64,000 nt of DNA from Mycoplasma bradburyae (GCF_024339025.1 NZ_CP101415.1:372001-436000); one strand, 5' to 3'; shown: positions 34,417 to 44,908, counted from the stretch's first letter. Translations and numbers: made by a program. The notes: a model not told the origin generated them from the sequence alone.

Positions 34417-34700
34417 TATAAATAAGCAATAAATTTTTTAGGTTTTATTTATATATATAACCTTAACTTATTTTTATTAAATTTAGTTGATTGATTATCT
34501 TTATTTTCTTGTAAAAATATCAAACAATATACAAATCTAGAAATTATCTAAAAAAATAAATATTTTGATCTAAACTTGTGAAACAATCATCTAAATAATC
34601 TAAAGATTAACCAACATTATTTAAATAAAATATATTATCATATAAGTTAATAGATTTTAGATAGGTTCTTAGGCGATTCTAATCGCAATAAATCATTATT

Positions 34701-36794
34701 ATGAAACTTAAAAAGTTAAAGATTTCACTTAGCTTGATAAGTACTTTGAGTACATTTGGTTTCATATTATCTGCTTGTAAGAAACCACAAGCAGATAATA
34801 TGAATTACATAAATGAGTTAAAGAATCAATTAAAAGAATTATTAGATAGCGAAACTAAAGAATTAGCTAAGTATAACAAGTCGAAATACGAAGAAATAAG
34901 ACAAGCTTTATCTCAAGTGTACGATAAAGCTAAAGAAGCGAGTCATAGAAATGATTATTATGTTTTATATGGAGCTAAGCAAGAGTTAGAATCAGCAATT
35001 AAATTAGCTAAAACTCAAAAAGAAAAACTTGATAAAAACAATGATTCTAGTAATCAATCTAATAACGATAACGAAGTAATCGGTAATGATAACGAACAAA
35101 ATAATTCCGAATCGGATTTAAATGATTCAACAGATCAAAATGATAATTCGAATCATTCAGAACTAAATAATAACGGTTCTAATCAAAATAATAATAAAGT
35201 AGATAACTCAAATAATGATAGCGATACTACTATAGGTATCATTAAACCAGAAACAGATTCTACGAATTCTAATAATATCGAATCAGATTCAACTGATAAT
35301 AATCAAAATCAACCTAACAATCATATTGAAACTAAACCTGGTCCAAATGATCAAACTTTAACTAATGAAGAAATCAATAATTACTACGCAACGCATTCTG
35401 AATTAAAACGTTTTAGTTTAGCTAATCAAACTAAAACTTATAGTAAAAATTCAGATTATTTACAATCAAACTTTAATCGTTCAATTTCATTAATTTGAAA
35501 TTTTGATGATGGATCAGTTACTGCTGGAACATTATGATTATTGGATTATCATAAACAATCAAATGCTAAATATAAATTGTTCTTTGCTACTAACTACCAT
35601 GTAGCTTTAGAGCTATTTGGAACTAATGATTATTCATTCAATGCTCAACCTAACCGAACTAAAAAAGTTAAGGATGTTTTCATTGGTGTTGCTGATGATT
35701 GAAGAAATAAACATTCTAAATTTAAATATAAGAAGTTAAGAAAAGAACAATTTCCTAAAACCTTGTTTTTAGGGCACAACTTTATGGATGATAAAGTTGC
35801 TAGTCTATTCAATAACAAAAGATACTATACCGAGTTTTCAGTTATTGAGTTTGATTATGATACTGAGAAATTTGCTGAGCCTTATATAACAGCTAAAGAA
35901 TACGCCGCATTATCAAAAAGCGACCAAAAAGTAGTATCTCAAGCAGCTAAAAGAGAAAAAGAAGATAATAAGTTAATTAAACAGCATCTAGATAAAGCGA
36001 TAACTGAACTAGATATCTCGATAAATAAATTTAAAGATGGTAGTCACAATATGCAACTAAATTCATTGCCATACGCAACAATGGATTATGGTTCAGTTAA
36101 TCTTTATATTAATAACTACCTAACTAGAAGTAATGATGACAATAAAGTCTTCAATCAACCAAATACAATTAATAAGATTATTAAGAATGATGCTGACATC
36201 AAAAAATTCTTCGCTGATACTAAATTAAATGTTAAACCATTAACAGATTATTTCATCGGTTTTCCTTATGAAATAAATAAACCTAACCCTTCGTTAGTGC
36301 ATTACAATGTAAGTTCTAATCTCTTATCATCTAATGATAAGATTATTGATAACTTAAGTAACAATGTCTTTGTTACTCAAGATGTGAATAATGGTTATGC
36401 AATTGCTTCGCATGGAGCAATGTTTAACAACGAACCTAAAGGTTTGTTTTATGGTTTAACATATTCTATGTTAAGTGATAATTCAATTATTGGTGGTATG
36501 AGTGGTTCTTTAGTAACTAACGAAGATAATTTACCTATTGGTTTATTATTCGCTTCAGATGGTAAGATTCCTTTTTTAGGTGATGATAACACTTATAAGA
36601 ATGTTAATAATGCTTTAATGGTTGGTTTTAGTTTGAATGTTCCATTCTGATCTTCAAAGATTAATAATTATGTAGAGCCTTATAACATTATTGATGGCAC
36701 TAATAAGGCTAGATATCCTCATCAAACTAATTCTTATCGTCAAACCTTACATAAGGTTTATGGTAATGATTATAAGACTGCATTGTTTAAATAA
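34701..36794 (+). CDS. Lipoprotein serine protease, DUF31/MIP (mycoplasma immunoglobulin protease)-like
   Basis: This 697-residue surface lipoprotein has leader MKLKKLKISLSLIS and lipobox ILSAC. A ~75-residue helical module (KYNKSKYEEIRQAL...LESAIKLAK) is also found in the IdeS-like protein at 37880. An Asn/Asp/Ser linker leads to a trypsin-like domain: YKLFFATNYHVALEL (His 300), FSVIEFDYDT (candidate Asp 385) and IIGGMSGSLVTNEDNLPIGLLFASDG (Ser 601 in G-x-S-G). This is the hallmark arrangement of the DUF31 peptidases, including MIP, which cleaves antibody heavy chains with its partner MIB in M. mycoides. No MIB-like gene is visible here. Host immunoglobulin or another surface protein as substrate is an inference from family. 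Confidence 0.85.
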
Positions 36795-36997
36795 ATTAAT
36801 AAACAATAACAATTAATTTATCAATAGTTTTCTTTCTTATTAATAAAAAGACATATTTTAATTAGGTTAGATAAAAACTATATTGTTAAGAATAATATCA
36901 AACGTTATCGCTTGAATTAAAAAAGTTGTTATTTAATCTTAATATGAGTTCAAACGCAAATAAAAATAATTAAAATTTTATAAAATAAAAAGGTGTC

Positions 36998-37657
36998 ATG
37001 AACTTTAAGAAAGAAACCTTAGATCAGATTATTCTAGAATTAGCTTATAGTAGTTGCAGCATGGAAAACAATACCTTTACTTATGATGAAGTAAGAGATT
37101 TATTTGCTAGTAATAAACCGCCAACAGGTCAAAAAAATAACCAAGAGTTTTATGAATTAGTTAATTTTAAAATGGGTATTGAATACATTGTTAAGTTTTA
37201 TGATCAATTAGATATAAGTATTGATACCATTTTAAAATTACACAGCATTATTATGCGTTTTATTTTGGATGATAACGGTGCTTTTCGTAAGCATAATCTA
37301 AAGATTAAAAGCGCTAAACATATCGGTAGTGAGCATAGTAAAATTGTTAGTAAACTAGAACAACTTAATAGCAATTTTAAGAACGAAATTGTTGAAGTTT
37401 TATCTGAAAAAGATCGTACTGAATTAATCTTAAAGTATCATTGTATTTTTCATAAGATACATCCTTTTAGTGATGGTAATGGAAGAGTGGCGAGAGCGAT
37501 TATGTTCTTAATGCAACTTAAGTATAAAACCAAGTTATATTCTGTTAATCCTGATATTAAAAACGATTATTTTAACGGAATCAATAAATATTTATTAACT
37601 GGTAATATTGATGATTTATACAATCTGATTAAAGATAATTTAATTAATATCGATTAG
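36998..37657 (+). CDS. Fic-domain protein (class II, N-terminal inhibitory helix)
   Basis: This 219-residue protein has the Fic active-site motif IHPFSDGNGRVARA (catalytic His 155, matching HxFx[D/E]GNGRxxR). Near the N terminus it has YSSCSMENN, matching the inhibitory-helix motif [S/T]xxxE[G/N] with Ser 19 and Glu 23. This defines class II Fic proteins, which transfer AMP from ATP to hydroxyl side chains and are self-inhibited by that Glu. There is no signal peptide, so it acts in the cytoplasm unless exported otherwise. It stands alone, 203 bases after the DUF31-like protease and 222 bases before the IdeS-like protease. The target is unknown; topoisomerases and self-modification are known targets of other family members. 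Confidence 0.92.
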   Translation: MNFKKETLDQIILELAYSSCSMENNTFTYDEVRDLFASNKPPTGQKNNQEFYELVNFKMGIEYIVKFYDQLDISIDTILKLHSIIMRFILDDNGAFRKHNLKIKSAKHIGSEHSKIVSKLEQLNSNFKNEIVEVLSEKDRTELILKYHCIFHKIHPFSDGNGRVARAIMFLMQLKYKTKLYSVNPDIKNDYFNGINKYLLTGNIDDLYNLIKDNLINID

Positions 37658-37750
37658 TTTATTCAAAATATTATTACCTATTTTTTTACAAAATCTTCTT
37701 GTTATTTTTTAAAAAACTAACAATCCACAACTAGAATTTTTGATATTTTT

Positions 37751-37759
37751 TGTTATAAT
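37751..37759 (+). promoter_or_regulatory. Extended -10 promoter element
   Basis: TGTTATAAT (TG-N-TATAAT) lies about 120 bases upstream of the IdeS-like gene. This perfect extended -10 is the best promoter candidate in the 37658-37879 gap. No -35 is evident. Confidence 0.6.
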
Positions 37760-37879
37760 AATGGGAACAGATAGAGATTAAAACTAATATAAATATTAGC
37801 ATTTTCATTAAAACTCAGATTGTTAAATATTTTTGAATTTTATTACAAAAGTAAATATCAAATTAATAAGTAGTAAATA

Positions 37880-40081
37880 ATGAAATTAAAAAAATCTAGA
37901 CTTCTTTTTTCTTTATTTGGTGCATTGATTACTCCAAGTTCAATTTTAGCTTCTTGTACCAACCCTAAAGGATTAAATTACCAACTTGAAAAGCAAAGTT
38001 TAAGCTTGATCTTAAGTGATCAAGATAGTGAAATGCGTAAATATGATGATTCTAAATACCAAAAAATTATTGTTGAATTACGCGAAGCTTTTAGAAAAGC
38101 TCAAGAAGTTTATGATAACGACTCATCATCGCTAGAAGATATCAGAAATGCAATCGATGCTTTAGAAGTTGCGATTGATAAAGCTTTGCAAGATAAAAAT
38201 AGTATTGATCAAATCTATAACGACGATAACAGAACAGATAATAGTTCTAGCGATAAAAAATCAACTAGTTCATCCGATTCAACTGATTCATCGGTATCAT
38301 CAACAGATTCGGGTAATAACAATTCAAGACCTAATTCAAATAGCGAAATAGGTGCTAATGGCTCTAATGAAAATGCGACTTTAGGTGGTTCTGTAGAATC
38401 AACAAATAATAACAATACTTCAAATAGTTTAGGTAGTACTACTGCTGATAATACTAAGTTATTTAATTACTTAACTGATGGTTTAATGAATATTGATGCT
38501 GGTCAAGATGATCAAGTTTTAGGTTCTGGAAGTGATATAAACGAAGCATTAAGTCGTTGAAACAATCTACCAGATGATGTTAAATCAAAACTAGCTAATG
38601 TTAAAAATAAACTAGATCTATTAAAAAACCGTTTAACCAATCTAGAAAACACTCTACCTCCTTTTTCTAAAAAATATCGTGATGTTTTATCTAAAACAAC
38701 TCCTAGTGTTGATGATGAAACAAAGATTATTATTGCGCTAGCAGAATACGAAAGATTAAGCAGCGAAGAAAAAGAACAATACAAGGCTGATAAAGCTAAA
38801 TTGGAGAAATTTAAAAAAGAGATCCCTAATATAAGAGCTAGTCAAGGTGCAGATGCGATTTATTCTAGAAGTGCACAATATTACAAAGTTGATTATTACA
38901 ATGTTTTAAGTTTAACTGTTGATACAGTTAAAGCATCTGATTACAAATCAATTAAAGCAGCTAAAGATTCTATGGATAAACTTCTAGTTGATATTAGAAG
39001 TATCCTGAAGAAAGAAGAGACATTAGTTAATTCTTTATGAACTAAAGTTAATGAATTAAGAAATAATGAAAGTTCATACGAAACTTCAAATTCTCTTGAT
39101 ACTAGCGAAGAAGACGAAAGAATTGAGTATACTCCTACAGCTTCTAATAGTGAATATGTAAATCCATCGACATACAATTTCGCTAATAAAACAATGTTTG
39201 TTTACGGAGTTAATGCTCCTAGTTACAAAGATAATCCTGAAAAATGAGTTAATAGAGGTGATGTAGTTAGATTAGCTTTCAAAAAAGAATATGGATGATA
39301 TGACGTTAATAAGATAGCTTTACTTGAAAATCAATATGGTGACTTCAACTTATGTTGAGCAGCATCTGCTTCTAATTTACTTCACTGATGAATCAATAAT
39401 AACAAAGAATATATTGATCAATACTTTGCGTTAAAATCAACTTCTGATTGATCTAAGAGTGTTCCGATGTATTATCCAGAACACCAATCAATTAAAAATG
39501 ACAAAGAAGAAGGAAGAAGTCAAATTTTCCAAAAATTCACAAATGCATGAATTGATAGAGGTGGTTTTATCAATGATGGAATTAACTGATTCATTTCAGG
39601 TTGAAAACCTAGAACATCAGGTTATTTAGTTAATACAGAAAATAACAGAGGTGGATATTTCAAAGATGTATTTACCCCTAAACCTGTTAGAGAAACCAGA
39701 GGTCGATCAAATGATGTGACTGAAGATCATAATGGTTTAAGTTATAGAGGATTCAATAATGTATTGAAAGACGCTTTCTTAAACAAAAAAGCTGTTGGTT
39801 TCTCTTATCCTGGTCACGCAATGTCTATTTGGGGTGCTGAATTTGATGCTAACGGAAATGTTGATTACATTTATTTCTGTAATAACAACTATGGTGATCA
39901 AGAAGATGATTTAAATGGTGGTTCATTAGTTAGAGCTAAAGTTGTCTCTATTGGAAATTACGGTGTCGGATACTATACAGACCCATTCTATGCTAATAAT
40001 CCTAAATCAATTAAATCATTCACAGTTTTACCTCTTTATCAAGATACTTGAAAGCAATATTTAAATAAACACAAACAATAA
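37880..40081 (+). CDS. IdeS-like (peptidase C66) cysteine protease lipoprotein, putative IgG-degrading enzyme
   Basis: This 733-residue lipoprotein has lipobox ILASC and a helical N-terminal module shared with the protein at 34701. After a Ser/Asn/Asp linker and helical stalk, the C-terminal ~270 residues follow streptococcal IdeS segment by segment: GWYDVNK, LCWAASASNLLHWWINNNK (IdeS LLCGAATAGNMLHWWFDQNK), GGYFKDVFT, GHAMSIWGAEFDANGNV (IdeS NHVINLWGADFDSNGNL), YIYF and LPLYQDTW. Nucleophile is Cys 492 and the base His 646. Where IdeS has Asp 284 and Asp 286 this protein has Asn 668 and Asn 670. TGA codons supply Trp next to the active Cys. IdeS cuts IgG below the hinge, and homologues are known in some mycoplasmas. 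The substrate is inferred, not proven. Confidence 0.88.
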
Positions 40082-40085
40082 TAAT

Positions 40086-40117
40086 AAAAAATCTACCATT
40101 CAATTGGTAGATTTTTT
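40086..40117 (+). terminator. Terminator after the IdeS-like gene
   Basis: AAAAATCTACC / GGTAGATTTTT stem with an 8-nt loop and T tail, 5 bases after the stop. Confidence 0.85.
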
Positions 40118-40559
40118 ATTAATTTTTTGATTAAAGCCAAACTTATCTTTATTTGATTTAGTTAATGGATGTAATATTAACTAATTAATAATTAGATCAA
40201 TAGTACAATGTATAAGAATTTAAATTAACTTAGGGTGATTATTTTGGTTTTATTCAAAATATTTCATATTTTTTCTTCTTTTTATCAATTAAACACATAT
40301 CTTTATTTGCAAGAAGTTTTAATTGATTTTAAACACTACATAAGAATAAATATAGTATTTTTAAATCTTTTTTATGAAAATATTTTGTGACTCTAAGGAT
40401 TTCAATTTATAAATAAGCAAAATAAAAAACTCATCAACCTACTTTGAGATTGCTGAGTTTTTAATTAAAAGGAATTAATGGCTTTAATTTTTTTATTTAA
40501 ATTAAAGGTATTTTTCGATCTTTTCTAACGTCCAACATAGTTTATAAAAACATAAAACA

Positions 40560-40631
40560 ATGAAAAAATTTAGAAAGAAAACATGAAAGGACAAAAATAG
40601 TTGAGAAAAAATTACGAAAGGAGAGAAATAA
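40560..40631 (+). CDS. Tiny ORF 1 (23 residues), uncertain
   Basis: ATG 40560 to TAA 40631 encodes a very basic peptide (MKKFRKKTWKDKNSWEKITK...), with two TGA Trp codons. It stops one base before the start of the next tiny ORF, and its 3' end contains that ORF's AAAGGAG ribosome-binding site. It may be a leader peptide or chance. The surrounding 40118-40737 stretch contains no larger gene; a hairpin-like AAAAACTCA / TGAGTTTTT pair is at 40425-40462. Confidence 0.25.
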
Positions 40632-40632
40632 T

Positions 40633-40698
40633 ATGAAAAACAAAATAATAAAACTATTATTGTCGTTAGATTCTATTATCGAAAAAGCGAGAGATTAG
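40633..40698 (+). CDS. Tiny ORF 2 (21 residues) with strong Shine-Dalgarno, uncertain
   Basis: ATG 40633 to TAG 40698 encodes MKNKIIKLLLSLDSIIEKAR plus Asp, an amphipathic helix-like peptide of the size and character of small membrane-active peptides (type I toxin or phenol-soluble-modulin-like). AAAGGAG at 40617-40623 lies 9 bases before the ATG; such a clear ribosome binding site is rare in this window. No homology is recognised. It points toward the convergent ftsZ gene, which ends at 40738. Confidence 0.35.
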   Translation: MKNKIIKLLLSLDSIIEKARD

Positions 40699-40737
40699 AG
40701 ATTAAAATGATTTAACAAAATTAATAGTAATAATTTA

Positions 40738-42201
40738 CTATTCTTCAGAATCAAATAAGCTTAATATGCTTTTTGTTTCTATTGACGAGTTTGTCTCGTT
40801 TTGAGAACCGTTTTTATTAACAACAACCAGAGCATTTTCAGTTACAGACCCATTATTATCAGTTATGATCTTTTTTCATTCAGGAAATTTATCATATTCA
40901 GTCGAATTATAACTATCAGGGCGATTAATCAAAGCATTAAAAGAAACATCTAAATTGCTATTAGAATGAATCAAACCACTAGGCTTCTTACCAAGGATCG
41001 TAACGATACTTTCATCACCATCAACAGATTTGCTACCAAACACAATATGGGCATCCTTGCTGACAGAATTTTTGATTTTTGCGTTATACTCATCAAACAA
41101 TTTTCCGGGTAATTGCTTGTTGAGCTGATACATGACAATCAGCTTATTGGTCTCTGATCAATCATTGTTTAATAAATTAAAATTTATTAAACTGCCTTGG
41201 CTACTCGGGATTTTAATCTCTTTCACCAAGAATTCATACGACACATCGCTTTCTTTATCAAAGAAATACATTAAGTCGCCGAAATCAATATTCTTAATTT
41301 CTTTTTCTTGAGCTAGTTTAATAATTGCATTAACCGACGTTCCGATTTGATTATTAACTTCATTATTACGAGCTTCAACTGTTAGATTAGATAAACTTTT
41401 GTTTAAATCATCGCTGTTAATAATGTTAATAGCTGTAGCATTTTTTAATAATTCATAAAGACCATCAGTTGCTCTTTCATAAGTCTGATTACCTTCATTG
41501 TTAAGCGGCATAATCGCATAAGCTAGAGTAATAATGTTTTTACTATTTGCTTTTTCTACGATATAAGTTGAACCACCAGTTCCAGTACCCTTACCAAGTC
41601 CAGCGATTACAATACAAATATCACAATCACTTAAGATTTCATCAAGTTGCTGATCATAATATTCTCTTATTGCTTTTTTAGCTTTTTGAATATCTCCACC
41701 AGCTCCATTACCATAAGTATATGGTGAATCGATAAAGCATTTTTTTGCTTTAGATTTATTTCTAACTAATGCATTAAGATGTTTAGCGTCAGTGTTTATT
41801 TGATAGAATGTAACGTTGTCGCTAACTAGATCATTGAATTTAGTAACTATATGTTCGACAATATTGTTGCCAGCACCACCGATTCCTATTACTTTGATTT
41901 TGTAATCTTTTTTATATTTACTTACAAAAAAATCTATTTCATTATCATCAATAATTTGCGGTTGAATAAATTCATTAGCAATTGGTTTATTTTCAGATTG
42001 CAAGTCAAATGAAAATGGAGTGTCATTTAAAGATAAAATATGTTCGCTAAAATCACCTAATTTTATCCTGTTATTATAATCTGATCCATTAGAGCTTTTC
42101 AACTCCGTTTTTGCTATTTGTTGTCTTAATTTTTCTAACTCTATTTTCATTTCTTCTAAAATTTTAGAGTCATCCATATTTTTTAGTTTATGATCAGACA
42201 T
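40738..42201 (-). CDS. ftsZ: Divergent FtsZ-like cell-division GTPase with N-terminal extension
   Basis: The 487-residue protein has ~100 residues of coiled-coil/acidic extension before the tubulin-like fold begins at YKIKVIGIGGAGNNIVEHI. Further motifs: FYQINTDAKHL, the G-box IAGLGKGTGTGGSTYIV (first Gly of the canonical GGGTGTG replaced by Lys), and the T7-loop NIDFGDL (NxDxxD pattern). In place of a conserved C-terminal tail it has an unusual ~130-residue C-terminal region (Ser/Asn/Asp-rich, ending SLFDSEE). FtsZ polymerises into the division ring, and the GTPase residues of the T7 loop are kept. It is last in the mraZ-rsmH-ftsA-like-ftsZ cluster, starting 24 bases after the FtsA-like stop. 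Several TGA Trp codons occur near the end. Confidence 0.88.
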
Positions 42202-42225
42202 AATTAATTAATATTTAGATTTTTA

Positions 42226-43533
42226 TTATTTGATAGCGATTTTTGATATGATGTTAGCAAGCTCCTTATTTATTGATAAGATCATAGCTTTTCTATCACT
42301 TTCATGATCAAAGTTATAATCGTGTGGAGTAGTGATGTAGTTATCAATCTTATTAATAGAGCAATCATGTTCGTATTGTCTTTTAATAGCTAAATAAGAT
42401 TGCATAAATTCGTTTTTATAATCTCATAGCTTTGGAGGGTACAATTTACTAATATCAACATCATTAATTAATTCACCATCCTTATTTAATAAGTTATTAG
42501 CAATAGCGTAATTGTTAATAGTATTTATAATGATTTCTTTAATTGGTTTGTTAAATTCTTTTTTAACTAATTCCAATTCTTTGTTAATAAAATCGACAAT
42601 ATGAACTAATTGTTTTTGAATAAGTATATCTAAATCGGCTTTTGATAAGTATTGATAACTTAAAAATTCCTTATTAGTTTTAATTAATAAATTGAATTTG
42701 TTATCTTCATTTAATGATAAAAGATCGTTATTAAAGTACATATTAACTATTTCGTTAATATCTCTATTGTTGTTTGCATCTTTGTTGTAGTTTTTCGCAT
42801 TCAAACTCTTAATTAGGTTTTCTTTAACTTGTTTTATTCCTAAGTTTATTCTTTTAGTGATTACGTAATTACCATCTAAATAAATATTAAGATTAGTAAA
42901 GTTTTCAACCATATCAACAACAATCGTATCATTAATATCTTTAACTTGCTGAGATGCTTGATAATTAATTTCTTGAGTAGAAATGCTTGAAATTTTTACA
43001 TTTAATGTTTTAAGAATATCTCTGATTTCAGGTATTAAACCAGATTTAGAAGTATAAGTTAAAATAACAGCATAATATTCTTTACCAACTTCTAATTGAT
43101 CAGCAATTTTTCTAGATTGTCTATCAATTGTTTGGAACACTTTGTAATTAACAAGCTGTTCATTAACAGGGCGTGTTCTTTGTTGGTTTAAAACAAACTT
43201 TTTGATTTCGTTATCAAATTGATCAGCACTTAGATAACTGATTGGCGCAGTATTAATTTGGTTAGTTTTAAGATCATTAATTAAAGAGTCAAAATTAAGA
43301 ATTACTTTTTTGATCTCCATCTTATTTTTTTGATTGAACAAATCAATTTGGTGGCGAATCTTTTCTAGCAATAATCTTTTATTAATGATCTTAGTTTCGT
43401 CGTAATAGTTTTGGTTTTTAATTGAGACTTGACGTAATAAATTAATACTTTGATCTCTATTTGTTGATAATACAAAATCAATTTTTTCCTTCGCAAAATT
43501 GATTGTGCAATAAGTTTGTTTTAAGTTATACAT
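42226..43533 (-). CDS. FtsA-like/hypothetical division-cluster protein (actin-like fold suspected)
   Basis: This 435-residue protein sits between rsmH and ftsZ, where M. pneumoniae has the poorly characterised MPN316 and other bacteria have ftsA. The N terminus (TYCTINFAKEKIDFVLSTN), the central VVDMVENFTNLNIYLDGNYVITKRINLGIKQVKENLI, and PIKEIIINTINNYAIANNLL near the end match the order of phosphate-1, connect/phosphate-2 and later strands of actin-like ATPases. However, the glycine-rich motifs of FtsA are weak. No amphipathic membrane-targeting tail is obvious. It starts 3 bases after the rsmH stop. Role in division is inferred from position. Confidence 0.75.
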
Positions 43534-43536
43534 GCG

Positions 43537-44475
43537 CTATTCTTTTATCCTTTCTAAAACAAACAGCTTAGCTGATCTTGATCGCTTGTTTGTCTCAAGT
43601 TCATTTTTACTTGGTTCAAGTCCCTTATTATAATGATTTTTGTATTTTAATAGTTCTTCGTTATTCAATGGAATGTTTGTTAAAGATGCTGTTGATGTTA
43701 AATTACGAAATGCCTTTTTAATAAGTTTTTCTTCTAATGAATGGAAGGAGATAATAAGTAATCTACCATTCACATTTAATAGTTCTGGAATAATTGTTAA
43801 AACTTTTTCTAAAACATCTAATTCTTTATTAACAGCTATTCTTATTGCTTGGAAATATTTTCTTGCAGGGTGTTTCTTGCTATACAATTCTTCTTTTTTT
43901 ACATTAGCCTTAATCAGTTCAACTACTTCAAGAGTATTTAAATCTTTTTGTTCAAATGCTCTTTTAAGTTCATTAGCAACTCTAAAAGGATCTTTGATCT
44001 CTCCATACTTCTTGAAGATTGTAATTAGTTGATTAACTGATGAGGTTTTAATTAATTCAGTTGCGTCAAGCTTTTGATCTTGATCCATTCTCATATCAAA
44101 TCGACCAACTGAATGGTAACTAAATCCTCTTTTAGGTTGATCTAGTTGATAACTAGATACGCCCAGATCAATTAAGCATCCATCAATTTTGTTGATTTCT
44201 AATCTTTTTAAATGATCTTTAAGATTGGCAAAATTATCCTTAATCAGTTTGACATTGCTATATTTCTCAAATAATTTGTTGCAATGATTTATTGCTTCGT
44301 AGTCTTGATCAAATCCAAACAACTTCGCTTTATCAGATAAAGCATTAATGATATTGTAACTATGTCCGCCAAACCCAATCGTTAAATCAAGATAAATACC
44401 ATCTTTATTAGTAATCAGGTTATCTATCACTTCTTTTAATAACACTGGGTAATGAATCTGATTATTGATTATCAT
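43537..44475 (-). CDS. rsmH: 16S rRNA (cytosine-1402-N4)-methyltransferase
   Basis: This 312-residue enzyme (formerly MraW) uses S-adenosylmethionine to methylate N4 of C1402 in 16S rRNA. Motifs: HYPVLLKEVIDNL at the N terminus, SAM-binding DLTIGFGGHSYNI, IDGCLIDLGVSSYQLDQPKRGFSY, the ARKYFQAIRIAVNKEL helix and LLIISFHSLEEKLIKKAF, all characteristic of the family. No TGA interrupts it. Its first 14 bases overlap the end of mraZ, indicating translational coupling. Confidence 0.97.
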   Translation of the reverse strand: MIINNQIHYPVLLKEVIDNLITNKDGIYLDLTIGFGGHSYNIINALSDKAKLFGFDQDYEAINHCNKLFEKYSNVKLIKDNFANLKDHLKRLEINKIDGCLIDLGVSSYQLDQPKRGFSYHSVGRFDMRMDQDQKLDATELIKTSSVNQLITIFKKYGEIKDPFRVANELKRAFEQKDLNTLEVVELIKANVKKEELYSKKHPARKYFQAIRIAVNKELDVLEKVLTIIPELLNVNGRLLIISFHSLEEKLIKKAFRNLTSTASLTNIPLNNEELLKYKNHYNKGLEPSKNELETNKRSRSAKLFVLERIKE

Positions 44476-44893
44476 CTTCCATCGATTCTGCTAGTTCATT
44501 AAAGTTATCGAAATTAGCTTCGTTAAATTCATCGTATGCTTTCTTGTCTCAAATTTCAACATGATCACCCATACCAATGATTACAACTTCTTTTTCAAGA
44601 TTAGCCATCTTTTTAAAGTTAGCAGGAATTAAAACACGGTTAGCGCTATCAATTTCAATAGTTAATGAATTAGCAAATAATAAACGTTTATAATTACGGT
44701 TTTGTTGTTTGTTATTTGATTTGCTTAAGAACTTATTAGCGTAATTTTCAAACTCTTCAGGGGTACGTAATTCCAAGCATCCATCTAATCCTCTAGATAA
44801 AACAACACTTTCTTTAATAAGGTTTCTTATCTTAGCGGGAACGCTTAATCTACCTTTAGGATCAATATTATGTTGGTAATTGCCAATAAACAT
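44462..44893 (-). CDS. mraZ: Transcriptional regulator MraZ
   Basis: This 143-residue DNA-binding regulator of the division cluster begins MFIGNYQHNIDPKGRLSVPAKIRN, followed by a second SpoVT-AbrB half (NSLTIEIDSANRVLIPANFKKMANL). The two tandem AbrB-like folds assemble into a ring. A final TGA is Trp and is followed by an acidic tail (FNELAESMEDDNQ). In mycoplasmas MraZ activates its own operon through AAAGTG repeats, and such repeats are found directly upstream. An AGGAGG ribosome binding site lies 9 bases before the ATG, one of the strongest in the window. Confidence 0.96.
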
Positions 44894-44902
44894 ATTATTT
44901 CA

Positions 44903-44908
44903 CCTCCT
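44903..44908 (-). promoter_or_regulatory. Strong Shine-Dalgarno of mraZ
   Basis: AGGAGG on the minus strand, 9 bases upstream of ATG 44893. Confidence 0.85.

Noticed and set aside
43640..44032. 130-codon plus-strand ORF opposite rsmH
   Set aside because: Antisense shadow of a strongly conserved gene; no ribosome binding site and unlikely composition.
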